Source: Gammaproteobacteria bacterium (GTDB taxonomy: Bacteria; Pseudomonadota; Gammaproteobacteria; Steroidobacterales; Steroidobacteraceae). From it: a DNA stretch of 8,940 nucleotides. Positions 1 to 6,006 of the stretch are shown here, piece after piece. A program made the position numbers and the translations under genes. How positions within the stretch are numbered: the stretch's first letter is position 1; every line of letters starts with the position of its first letter. Location of the stretch: contig VBNY01000090.1 in NCBI GenBank assembly GCA_005877705.1, positions 1 through 8,940 on the forward strand, in the 5' to 3' direction. The notes below the pieces were generated by a model. That model saw only the letters and a list, made by a program, of their open reading frames with translations, was not told where the DNA came from and searched no databases.

Positions 1-94
1 AATCGGCGCGCGCCCACTGCAGCAGCAGTCGCGCCAGCACGACGAACAATGCGAGTGACAGCAGCGTCTCGACGATAAAGATGATCGCGCTCAT
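1..94 (-). CDS. yggT: YggT family membrane protein, N-terminal fragment (cut by window edge)
   Basis: Only about 31 codons are visible. The product starts MSAIIFIVETLLSLALF and continues into VVLARLLLQWARAD, a hydrophobic first membrane segment followed by the L-R-x-L-L-Q-W-x-R-A-D signature of the YggT family. YggT proteins are small integral membrane proteins of uncertain role, conserved next to proC and yggS. The gene lies 20 bp downstream of the proC stop on the same strand, so it is probably the third gene of that operon. Two in-frame ATGs exist, at 94 and 100. I chose 94 because a GGA lies six bases upstream of it, while the ATG at 100 has nothing well spaced. The C-terminal part is outside the window. 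Confidence 0.8.
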   Translation of the reverse strand, partial: MSAIIFIVETLLSLALFVVLARLLLQWARAD

Positions 95-114
95 GAGCAT
101 TCCAGACGGTAGCG

Positions 115-945
115 TCAGCGTTCGGAGCCGAACTGCGCGGCCAGCTCGCGACTGCGGCGAGTCGCGGCCCCGATCGCGCGTGCAACGATCCCCCGTAGAT
201 CGGCGGCATCCAGCGTACGCAGCGCCGCCTCGGTCGTTCCGCCCTTTGAGGTGACTTCCGCGCGCAGTCGGCCGAGATCGCCGTCGCTCGCATGCGCGAG
301 CAGACCCGCGCCATGGAGCGTCGCCACCGCGAAGCGGCGCGCAGCCTGCGGCTGCAGACCCAGCTCCACCGCAGCCTGTGTCATGAGCTCCGCAAGCAGG
401 AAGAAGTAGGCGGGTCCGCTGCCCGAGAGCGCCGTGACGATGTCGAGGTCCTCTTCCGAGGAGACCCACACGGCCTCGCCAACCGCCTGCATGACGCGCT
501 CGGCGGCCGAGCGAGGCGCCGCAGCCACGTGCGCGGGAGCGAACAGACCCGTCACTCCGGCCCCGACGAGCGCGGGCCGGTTGGGCATGGCGCGCACGAT
601 GGGCACTCCGGCGCCGCACCAGGCTTCGAGCGCTGCAGTACGGATGCCCGCGGCGATGGACAGGACGATGGGGTGGTTTCGTTGCAGCAACGGCCCGAGC
701 GCAGCGAGAACGGACGCGGCGTCCTGCGGCTTCACGGCGAGTACAACGAGCGCTGCCGTCTCAACCGCTGCCGAATTGTCCGCCGTCGCGCTGACTCCCA
801 GATCACGCGCGAGCGCGGCACGCGCCTCCGCGACGCTCTCGCCCACTGAGATCTGCTCAGGCCGCGTGCCACGGCGCAGCAGCCCCCCGATCAGCGCGCG
901 GCCCATGTTGCCGCCGCCGATGATTGCAAGGTGAGTGTTATTCAT
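115..945 (-). CDS. proC: Pyrroline-5-carboxylate reductase (ProC), 276 aa
   Basis: ProC catalyses the last step of proline synthesis, the NAD(P)H-dependent reduction of 1-pyrroline-5-carboxylate to L-proline in the cytosol. The N-terminus is a Rossmann fold with the dinucleotide loop GGGNMG at residues 10-15, followed by VKPQ (71-74) and the RAMPNRPAL segment (118-126; MPNTPA in many relatives). The C-terminal dimerisation and active-site half has ALSGSGPAYFF (172-182) and EVTSKGGTTEAAL (230-242), the family signature. At 276 aa it is about the usual length. The ATG at 945 is chosen because the family-typical N-terminus begins there and because its first bases overlap the yggS TGA (ATGA, 942-945). 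No Shine-Dalgarno sequence is visible upstream, so translation is probably coupled to yggS. The open frame continues upstream to about 1326, but that part is antisense to yggS and is not coding. Confidence 0.96.
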   Translation of the reverse strand: MNNTHLAIIGGGNMGRALIGGLLRRGTRPEQISVGESVAEARAALARDLGVSATADNSAAVETAALVVLAVKPQDAASVLAALGPLLQRNHPIVLSIAAGIRTAALEAWCGAGVPIVRAMPNRPALVGAGVTGLFAPAHVAAAPRSAAERVMQAVGEAVWVSSEEDLDIVTALSGSGPAYFFLLAELMTQAAVELGLQPQAARRFAVATLHGAGLLAHASDGDLGRLRAEVTSKGGTTEAALRTLDAADLRGIVARAIGAATRRSRELAAQFGSER

Positions 946-1703
946 GCGGCGCCGATTGTACCGGTTGCGGGCGGCGCGCGGCCGCCGCCCGTGTGCGGCG
1001 GGGTATTGGCCAGCCTCGGCCCAAACAAGGCGGTGCCCACGCGCACGATGGTCGCCCCTTCGAGGATCGCTGCCTCGAAGTCGGCGCTCATTCCCATCGA
1101 CAGGGTGTCGAGGCGGGCACCGCTGTTGTTGAGGGATTGGAGCAGCTGGCGCAGCCTCGCGAACCAGGCGCGCTGGCGTGCCGCATCCGCCTCCTCCGGT
1201 GGAATGCACATCAGGCCGCGCAGCCGCACACGGGGCAGGGCCGCCACGGCGGCGGCGAGCGCGGGCAGATCGGCGGGGGCAACCCCTGCCTTGGCGGTCT
1301 CGCCCGCGACATTGACCTGCAGGCACAGGTTCAATGGCGGCGCGTAGTAGGGGCGCTGAGCGGCGAGCCGCTCGGCGATCTTCAGCCGGTCGACGCCGTG
1401 CACCCAGGCGAAACTCTCCGCTATCGGCCGTGTCTTGTTGGCCTGCAGCCGGCCGACGAAGTGCCAGGTCAGCTCGACCTCGCGCAACGCAGCCATCTTC
1501 TCGAGCGCTTCCTGCAGATAACTCTCGCCGAAGTCCCGCACGCCGAGGGCCGCGGCCGCGCGCATGAGCTCCACCGGTTGCGCCTTGCTCACGGCGAGGA
1601 GTGTGACGCAGTCCACACTGCGCTCGCCGCTCGCGGCGGCGCGTTCGATGCGATTGCGGACGTCGCGCACACGCTGCGGTAAATTCTGCGGATCCATTAA
1701 CAT
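942..1703 (-). CDS. yggS: YggS / PLP-binding homeostasis protein, 253 aa
   Basis: This is a single-domain pyridoxal-phosphate protein with the alanine-racemase-like barrel fold, involved in PLP homeostasis and with no known catalytic reaction. The PLP lysine is in LLAVSKAQP (Lys40). Other family hallmarks are FGESYLQEA (58-66), HFVGRLQANK (81-90), LRGLMCIPP (161-169), and the phosphate-binding end LSMGMSADFEAAI (201-213) with VRVGTALFG (220-228). The ATG at 1703 is preferred over the in-frame ATG at 1697 because an AGGT lies five bases upstream of it. After the usual family end near residue 230 there is a Gly/Pro-rich tail of about 23 residues that reaches the proC start. The gene heads the minus-strand operon yggS-proC-yggT and diverges from pilT. 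Confidence 0.95.
   Translation of the reverse strand: MLMDPQNLPQRVRDVRNRIERAAASGERSVDCVTLLAVSKAQPVELMRAAAALGVRDFGESYLQEALEKMAALREVELTWHFVGRLQANKTRPIAESFAWVHGVDRLKIAERLAAQRPYYAPPLNLCLQVNVAGETAKAGVAPADLPALAAAVAALPRVRLRGLMCIPPEEADAARQRAWFARLRQLLQSLNNSGARLDTLSMGMSADFEAAILEGATIVRVGTALFGPRLANTPPHTGGGRAPPATGTIGAA
968..991 (-). other. GC-rich inverted repeat just upstream of the proC start
   Basis: An 8-bp perfect inverted repeat (CGGGCGGC at 968-975 and GCCGCCCG at 984-991) with an 8-base, entirely G/C loop lies in the last codons of yggS, about 23 bases before the proC ATG. In the mRNA it could form a stable hairpin. It has no U-tract, so it is not a standard terminator. Simple GC-richness can also explain it. 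Confidence 0.35.
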
Positions 1704-1704
1704 A

Positions 1705-1731
1705 TTGGACCTGGAATGCCTCCGCTATACT
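1705..1731 (+). promoter_or_regulatory. Candidate sigma-70 promoter of pilT
   Basis: In the 66-bp divergent yggS/pilT gap, TTGGAC (1705-1710) resembles a -35 box and TATACT (1726-1731) a -10 box. The spacer is 15 bp, shorter than the optimum of 17. The predicted start would fall near 1738, leaving a leader of about 32 bases before the pilT ATG. It is visible by motif only. The AT-rich TATA core stands out against the GC-rich surroundings. Confidence 0.45.
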
Positions 1732-1757
1732 GCCCGCACGCTTGAGAGCCAGGTTTC

Positions 1758-1764
1758 AAGGGAG
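1758..1764 (+). promoter_or_regulatory. Ribosome binding site of pilT
   Basis: AAGGGAG lies five bases before the ATG at 1770. This fixes the pilT start. Confidence 0.7.
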
Positions 1765-1769
1765 CATCA

Positions 1770-2810
1770 ATGGCTGTCGACATCGCGCAACTGTTAGCGT
1801 TCGCCGTCAAGAACAACGCCTCCGACCTGCATCTGTCGGCGGGAGTGCCGCCGATGATCCGCGTCGACGGCGACATGAAGCGCATCAACATGCCGCCGCT
1901 GTCGCACAAGGAAGTGCACAGCATGGTCTACGACATCATGAACGACAAGCAACGCAAGGCTTTCGAGGAGTTCTTCGAGACCGACTTCTCGTTCGAGATT
2001 CCGAAGCTGGCGCGCTTTCGCGTCAACGCCTTCAACCAGAACCGCGGCGCCGGCGCCGTGTTCCGCAATATTCCCTCGACCATTCTCTCGCTCGATGAGC
2101 TGAATGCGCCGAAGAGCTTCCGCGACCTGTGCTTGCTGCCGCGCGGCCTGGTGCTGGTGACGGGCCCGACGGGCTCGGGCAAGTCCACCACCCTCGCCGG
2201 CATGGTCAACCACTGCAACGACAACCGCCCCGATCACATCATCACCATCGAGGACCCGATCGAGTTCGTGCACGAGTCCAAGCGCTGTCTCGTCAACCAG
2301 CGCGAGGTGCACCGCGACACCCTGGGCTTCAGCGAAGCGCTGCGCTCGGCGTTGCGCGAGGACCCGGATGTCATCCTGGTCGGTGAAATGCGCGACCTGG
2401 AGACGATCCGCCTGGCGCTCACCGCGGCCGAGACCGGCCACCTGGTGTTCGGCACGCTGCACACGAGCTCGGCCGCCAAGACGATCGATCGCATCGTCGA
2501 TGTGTTTCCCGCGGCCGAGAAGGACATGGTGCGCTCGATGCTGTCGGAGTCGCTGCGCGCAGTGGTCTCGCAGACACTGTTGAAGCGGGTCGGCGGCGGG
2601 CGGGTCGCGGCGCACGAGATCATGATCGGTACGCCCGCGATCCGGAACCTGATCCGCGAGGGCAAGATCGCGCAGATGTATTCCTCGATCCAGACCGGCC
2701 AGGCGCAGGGCATGCAGACGCTCGACCAATGCCTCGCAGAGCTCGTCACCAAGGGGGTCATCAGCAAGGAAGAGGCGCGCTATAAGGCGCAGAACAAGGA
2801 CGCGGTGTGA
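1770..2810 (+). CDS. pilT: Type IV pilus retraction ATPase PilT, 346 aa
   Basis: PilT is the cytoplasmic hexameric ATPase that depolymerises the type IV pilus from its base and powers retraction, twitching and DNA uptake. The N-terminal PAS-like domain contains ASDLHLSAGVPP (17-28) and the strongly conserved ARFRVNAFNQNRGAGAVFR (81-99). The RecA-like domain has Walker A GPTGSGKST (132-140), the Asp box ITIEDPIEFVHES (158-170), Walker B DPDVILVGEMRD with catalytic Glu206 (198-209) and the His box HLVFGTLHT (224-232). The PilT-specific AIRNLIREGK motif needed for retraction is present at 290-299, which separates it from the two following paralogues. Length matches known PilT proteins (about 344 aa). 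It is the first gene of a rightward operon, 35 bp before pilU, and diverges from yggS as in Pseudomonas. Confidence 0.98.
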   Translation: MAVDIAQLLAFAVKNNASDLHLSAGVPPMIRVDGDMKRINMPPLSHKEVHSMVYDIMNDKQRKAFEEFFETDFSFEIPKLARFRVNAFNQNRGAGAVFRNIPSTILSLDELNAPKSFRDLCLLPRGLVLVTGPTGSGKSTTLAGMVNHCNDNRPDHIITIEDPIEFVHESKRCLVNQREVHRDTLGFSEALRSALREDPDVILVGEMRDLETIRLALTAAETGHLVFGTLHTSSAAKTIDRIVDVFPAAEKDMVRSMLSESLRAVVSQTLLKRVGGGRVAAHEIMIGTPAIRNLIREGKIAQMYSSIQTGQAQGMQTLDQCLAELVTKGVISKEEARYKAQNKDAV

Positions 2811-2834
2811 GGGCAAACGAGGCGCACGGGCGGC

Positions 2835-2840
2835 GGAGGA
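2835..2840 (+). promoter_or_regulatory. Ribosome binding site of pilU
   Basis: GGAGGA lies five bases before the ATG at 2846, inside the 35-bp pilT-pilU gap. No promoter is evident in that gap, so pilU is probably co-transcribed with pilT. Confidence 0.75.
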
Positions 2841-2845
2841 CCTAA

Positions 2846-4000
2846 ATGGATCGCGACCAAGCCATCAAGCTGATGCAGGATCTGCTCAGGCGGGTGACCG
2901 AGAAGAAGGCCTCCGACCTGTTCGTCACCGCCGGCTTCCCGCCCGCGATCAAGCTCGACGGCGAGATCAGGCCGCAGAGCGAGCGGGCGTTGACCGTCGA
3001 GCAGTCCGCAGCGCTGGTGCGCGCGATCATGAACGACCGGCAGACCAAGGAATTCGATGCCACCAAGGAGTGCAACTTCGCGATTGCGCCGCCGGGCATC
3101 GGCCGTTTCCGCGTGAGCGCGTTCGTGCAGCAGGGCGCCGTCGGTTGCGTCATCCGCCTCATCAACGCCAAGATCCCGAGCTTCGAGGAGCTCGACCTGC
3201 CGCCCATCCTCAAGGAGGTCGTGCTCTCGAAGCGCGGCCTCGTCATCATCGTGGGCGGCACCGGCTCCGGAAAATCCACGACGCTCGCCGCGATGGTCGG
3301 CTACCGCAACGAGAAGACGCGCGGCCACATCGTGACGATCGAGGATCCGGTCGAGTACGTGCATCAGCACAAGGGCTGCGTCATCACCCACCGCGAGGTG
3401 GGGGTGGACACCGATTCGTGGCATGCAGCGCTCAAGAATACCTTGCGCCAGGCGCCGGATGTCATCCTGATCGGGGAGGTCCGCGACCGCGAGACCATGG
3501 AGTACGGCATCCAGTTTTCCGAGACCGGACACCTGGTGCTGGCCACGCTCCACGCCAACAGCGCGAATCAGGCGCTCGACCGCATCATCAACTTCTTCCC
3601 CGACGAGCGCCGCGAGCAGCTGCTCATGGACCTGTCGCTCAACATCCGCGCGCTGGTGTCGCAGCGGCTGGTGCCGCGGGAGTCCGGCTCCGGCCGCATC
3701 GCGGCGATGGAGATCATGCTCAACTCGCCGCTCATCCAGGACCTGATCTTCAAGGGCGAGGTCGCCAAGATCAAAGAGGTCATGTCGCGCTCCACCAGAC
3801 TCGGTATGAAGACGTTCGACCAGGCGCTGTTCGAGCTGTACGAGTCCGGCCATGTCTCCTACGAGGATGCGCTGCGCAACGCGGATTCGAAGAACGAGTT
3901 GCGGCTGCGCGTCAAGCTCGAGAGCAAGCGCGAGACGAAGACCGTCGATGACGCCGCGGCATTGCAGATCGTCGAGGAAGAACCGGGGCGAAGTCTGTGA
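2846..4000 (+). CDS. pilU: PilT-dependent retraction ATPase PilU, 384 aa
   Basis: PilU is a PilT paralogue that assists forceful pilus retraction together with PilT in the cytoplasm. Visible elements are the N-terminal KKASDLFVTAGFPP (20-33), IGRFRVSAF (85-93), Walker A GGTGSGKST (137-145), the Asp box VTIEDPVEYVHQH (163-175), ALKNTLRQAPDVILIGEVRD (195-214) holding Walker B and Glu211, and the His box HLVLATLHAN (229-238). The IIRNL/AIRNL-type retraction motif of PilT is replaced by PLIQDLIFKGEV (295-306), as expected for PilU. It carries a PilU-like C-terminal tail (ADSKNELRLRVKLES, then an acidic end), and its length is close to that of P. aeruginosa PilU. I call this copy the true PilU orthologue because its tail and the ALKNTLRQAPD segment match PilU best. 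The stop overlaps the next gene by four bases. Confidence 0.95.
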   Translation: MDRDQAIKLMQDLLRRVTEKKASDLFVTAGFPPAIKLDGEIRPQSERALTVEQSAALVRAIMNDRQTKEFDATKECNFAIAPPGIGRFRVSAFVQQGAVGCVIRLINAKIPSFEELDLPPILKEVVLSKRGLVIIVGGTGSGKSTTLAAMVGYRNEKTRGHIVTIEDPVEYVHQHKGCVITHREVGVDTDSWHAALKNTLRQAPDVILIGEVRDRETMEYGIQFSETGHLVLATLHANSANQALDRIINFFPDERREQLLMDLSLNIRALVSQRLVPRESGSGRIAAMEIMLNSPLIQDLIFKGEVAKIKEVMSRSTRLGMKTFDQALFELYESGHVSYEDALRNADSKNELRLRVKLESKRETKTVDDAAALQIVEEEPGRSL

Positions 4001-5160
4001 CGCCGGCGAAAGAAGCGGCGGATCCCAATCTCGCCGCCACGGATACGCAGGCCACGCTCCCGGGCGGCGAGGCGCTGACCACGGCGTCCAACGGTCACCC
4101 GACCCTGAACACCAAGCCGCTCTTCAAGCTCATGGTGGAGAAGAAGGCCTCCGACCTGTTCTTCACCTCCAACGCGCCGATCAAGATCAAGATCGAAGGG
4201 CAGATCCTGCCGGTGAACAAGCAGGTGCTGGCGCCCGAAACGGTGCGCCAGACGGCGCTCGCTCTCATGACGCCCGAGCAGCGGGAGGCGTTCATGCGCG
4301 AGTTCGAGCTCGATTTTGCGATCTCGGAGCCCGGCCTCGGACGCTTCCGCATCAACGTGTTCATGCAGCGCGGTAGCCCTGCGATGGTCATGCGCTATAT
4401 CACCGCCGACATGCCGCGGTTGGAAGCGCTGGGGCTGCCCGACGTGGTGAGCGACCTCGTGTTGCTCAAACGCGGCCTGATCCTGATGGTCGGAGCCACG
4501 GGCTCGGGCAAGTCCACGACGCTCTCCGCCATGATCAACTACCGCAACGAGAACGCTTCGGATCACATCGTGACGATCGAGGATCCGATCGAGTTCCTGC
4601 ATGCCAACAAGCGCTCGCTCGTCAACCAGCGCGAGGTGGGGATCGACACGAAGTCATACTCGCGCGCGCTGCGCGGCGTGGTGCGCGCGGCCCCGGACGT
4701 GATCCTGATCGGCGAGGTGCGCGACCGCGAGAGCATGGAAGCGGCGATCAATCTCGCGGGCACCGGCCACCTGGTGCTCGCCACGCTGCATGCCAACAAC
4801 TGTGCCGAGTCGCTCGATCGCATCATCAATATGTTCCCGCGCGAGCAGCATCTGCAGATCTTCCTCGACATGTCGCAATATCTGCGCGCGATCCTGGCGC
4901 AGCGCCTGGTGATGGGCAAGGACAACCGGCGCGTCGCCGCCGTCGAAGTGATGCTCAATACCCCGCACATCGCCGAGCTCGTCAAGAAGGGCGACGTCGT
5001 CGGCATCAAGGAAGCCATCGGCAAGAGCGGCGAGCGCGGCATTCAGAGCTTCGACGTGGCGCTGCGCGAGCTGTACAAGCAAAATCGCGTCACGCTCGAG
5101 GAAGCGCTCGCCAACGCCGACTCGCGCGCCAATCTCGAGGCCAAGATCAACTTCGGTTAG
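3997..5160 (+). CDS. Third PilT/PilU-family ATPase (PilU paralogue), 387 aa
   Basis: A complete third secretion-type ATPase follows pilU. Residues 1-38 are an Ala/Thr/Pro-rich, probably disordered extension without a signal or membrane segment. Then come LMVEKKASDLFF (45-56), LGRFRINVF (114-122), Walker A GATGSGKST (166-174), the Asp box VTIEDPIEFLHANK (192-205), Walker B APDVILIGEVRD with Glu240 (232-243) and the His box HLVLATLHAN (258-267). All catalytic boxes are intact, so it is probably an active ATPase. Differences from PilT and PilU include GTGHL instead of ETGHL (255-259), and TPHIAELVKKGDV where PilT has AIRNL. The start is the GTG at 3997, which overlaps the pilU TGA (GTGA). The Shine-Dalgarno sequence is weak, so translation is likely coupled to pilU. 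Sequence and position suggest duplication of pilU. Its specific role in retraction is not known from the sequence. Confidence 0.93.
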   Translation: MTPAKEAADPNLAATDTQATLPGGEALTTASNGHPTLNTKPLFKLMVEKKASDLFFTSNAPIKIKIEGQILPVNKQVLAPETVRQTALALMTPEQREAFMREFELDFAISEPGLGRFRINVFMQRGSPAMVMRYITADMPRLEALGLPDVVSDLVLLKRGLILMVGATGSGKSTTLSAMINYRNENASDHIVTIEDPIEFLHANKRSLVNQREVGIDTKSYSRALRGVVRAAPDVILIGEVRDRESMEAAINLAGTGHLVLATLHANNCAESLDRIINMFPREQHLQIFLDMSQYLRAILAQRLVMGKDNRRVAAVEVMLNTPHIAELVKKGDVVGIKEAIGKSGERGIQSFDVALRELYKQNRVTLEEALANADSRANLEAKINFG

Positions 5161-5168
5161 AGCACCGG

Positions 5169-6006
5169 CTAGAACACCGTGTAGGCATCGAACACCGGCC
5201 CATCGACGCACACGCGCTGCATCGCCGGCCCTGCGGGCGTCAGCACGCGGACCGTGCATCCGGCGCATCCGCCCACGGCGCACGCCATGAACTCCTCGAG
5301 CGAGACCTGACACGGCACGCCGCAGCGGCCCGCACGCGAAGATTTCCACTTGCGCGAGCTCGGCCGCCGCGAGCGAGTCGAGCCACGCGGCGGCGAGCTC
5401 GGTCACGAAACCGGAGAAACATCCCGGAAAATCCGCGCGGCTCGCGAGCCGGCTCGCGATGCTCCACTCCTCCAGCAACGGCATGCAGGCGATGGCGCCC
5501 GCCGGAATGCCTGGCACGACGATGCTCGAGGGCCGCGTGCGGAACGGGAACGGCACCTCCGACCCCATGAGCACGAGCGGTTTCCAGGGCGCATCGCTGC
5601 GCTGGCGCAGCCGCTCGGCCAGGAAAATCAGCGGCGGAATACCCACACCGCCTCCGATCAACAGCGCGCGCGGCCGCTCCGGATGAGCGGCGAACGGGCG
5701 GCCGATCGGTCCCAGCGCGCTGAGCGTATCGCCGGCTGCGCGCGCGGCCAGCGCCTGCAGACCCGGCCCGACCACCTTGTAGAGCATCTCGATCCAACCG
5801 GCGCGGGCGTCGGCGCGCATGATGGACAGCGGCCGACGCATCGGGATGGCCGGATCGCACGTGAGGTGCACGAAGCTGCCGGGCTCCGCACGCGCCGCGC
5901 ACTGCGGCGCCGCTACGCGCAGCACGAACTGCTCGGCGTCGTACGCCAGCTGCTGGAGAACGCGCGCCTGTTCGAGGTGAATCGTGCCGCGCGTGCCGCT
6001 CGTCAT
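5169..6006 (-). pseudogene. PyrK-like dihydroorotate dehydrogenase electron-transfer subunit, frameshifted
   Basis: PyrK-family proteins pass electrons from dihydroorotate dehydrogenase to NAD through FAD and a 2Fe-2S cluster. From the ATG at 6006 (overlapping the pyrB TGA, ATGA 6003-6006) the frame encodes a ferredoxin-reductase-like FAD domain with RRPLSI (57-62), a NAD-binding domain with LLIGGGVGIPPLIFLAE (115-131), and EIFACGP (221-227). The frame then derails at 5322-5325. In another frame, 5321-5169 encodes the expected C-terminus: GVPCQVSLEEFMACAVGGC and AGC, a Cys-x4-Cys-x2-Cys cluster motif with a fourth Cys in QRVCVDG, ending AYTVF and TAG. Relatives have roughly 14 residues between ACGP and GVPC, so a deletion of about 40 bp that is not a multiple of three is inferred. 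It may be an assembly error or a real lesion. Without frame repair, the upstream frame would run antisense into pilU2. Substrate partner unknown: no pyrD is visible. Confidence 0.85.

Noticed and set aside
946..1326. Upstream extension of proC (403 residues in total)
   Set aside because: The extra residues are Arg/Pro/Gly-rich and antisense-like over yggS. The proline reductase N-terminus begins exactly at the ATG at 945.
1724..1769. Minus-strand promoter for yggS using TATAGC and TTGAAA
   Set aside because: The TTGAAA is 24 bp from the TATAGC, too far for a sigma-70 promoter. The sequence at the correct spacing (CTGGCT) is a poor -35 box.
1794..2816. Long minus-strand open frame over pilT, and similar ones over pilU (2780-3853) and pilU2 (3859-4602)
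   Set aside because: They mirror codons of conserved ATPases in GC-rich DNA, show His/Arg/Asp-rich unnatural composition, and have no recognisable motif or start signal.
3997..5160. Third ATPase as a type II secretion (GspE) or pilus extension (PilB) motor
   Set aside because: It lacks the long N-terminal domains and the zinc-binding tetracysteine region of GspE/PilB. Its length and motifs match PilT/PilU.
5155..5200. Bidirectional terminator between the converging pilU2 and PyrK-like stops
   Set aside because: Only 8 bp separate the stops. I find no stable stem followed by a T-run on either strand.
4654..5325. Continuation of the PyrK-like open frame antisense through pilU2 (a 450-residue open frame ending at 4654)
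   Set aside because: Beyond ACGP the sequence is Arg/Ala/Leu-rich without family features and is antisense to a strongly conserved ATPase gene. The true C-terminus is found in another frame ending at 5169.
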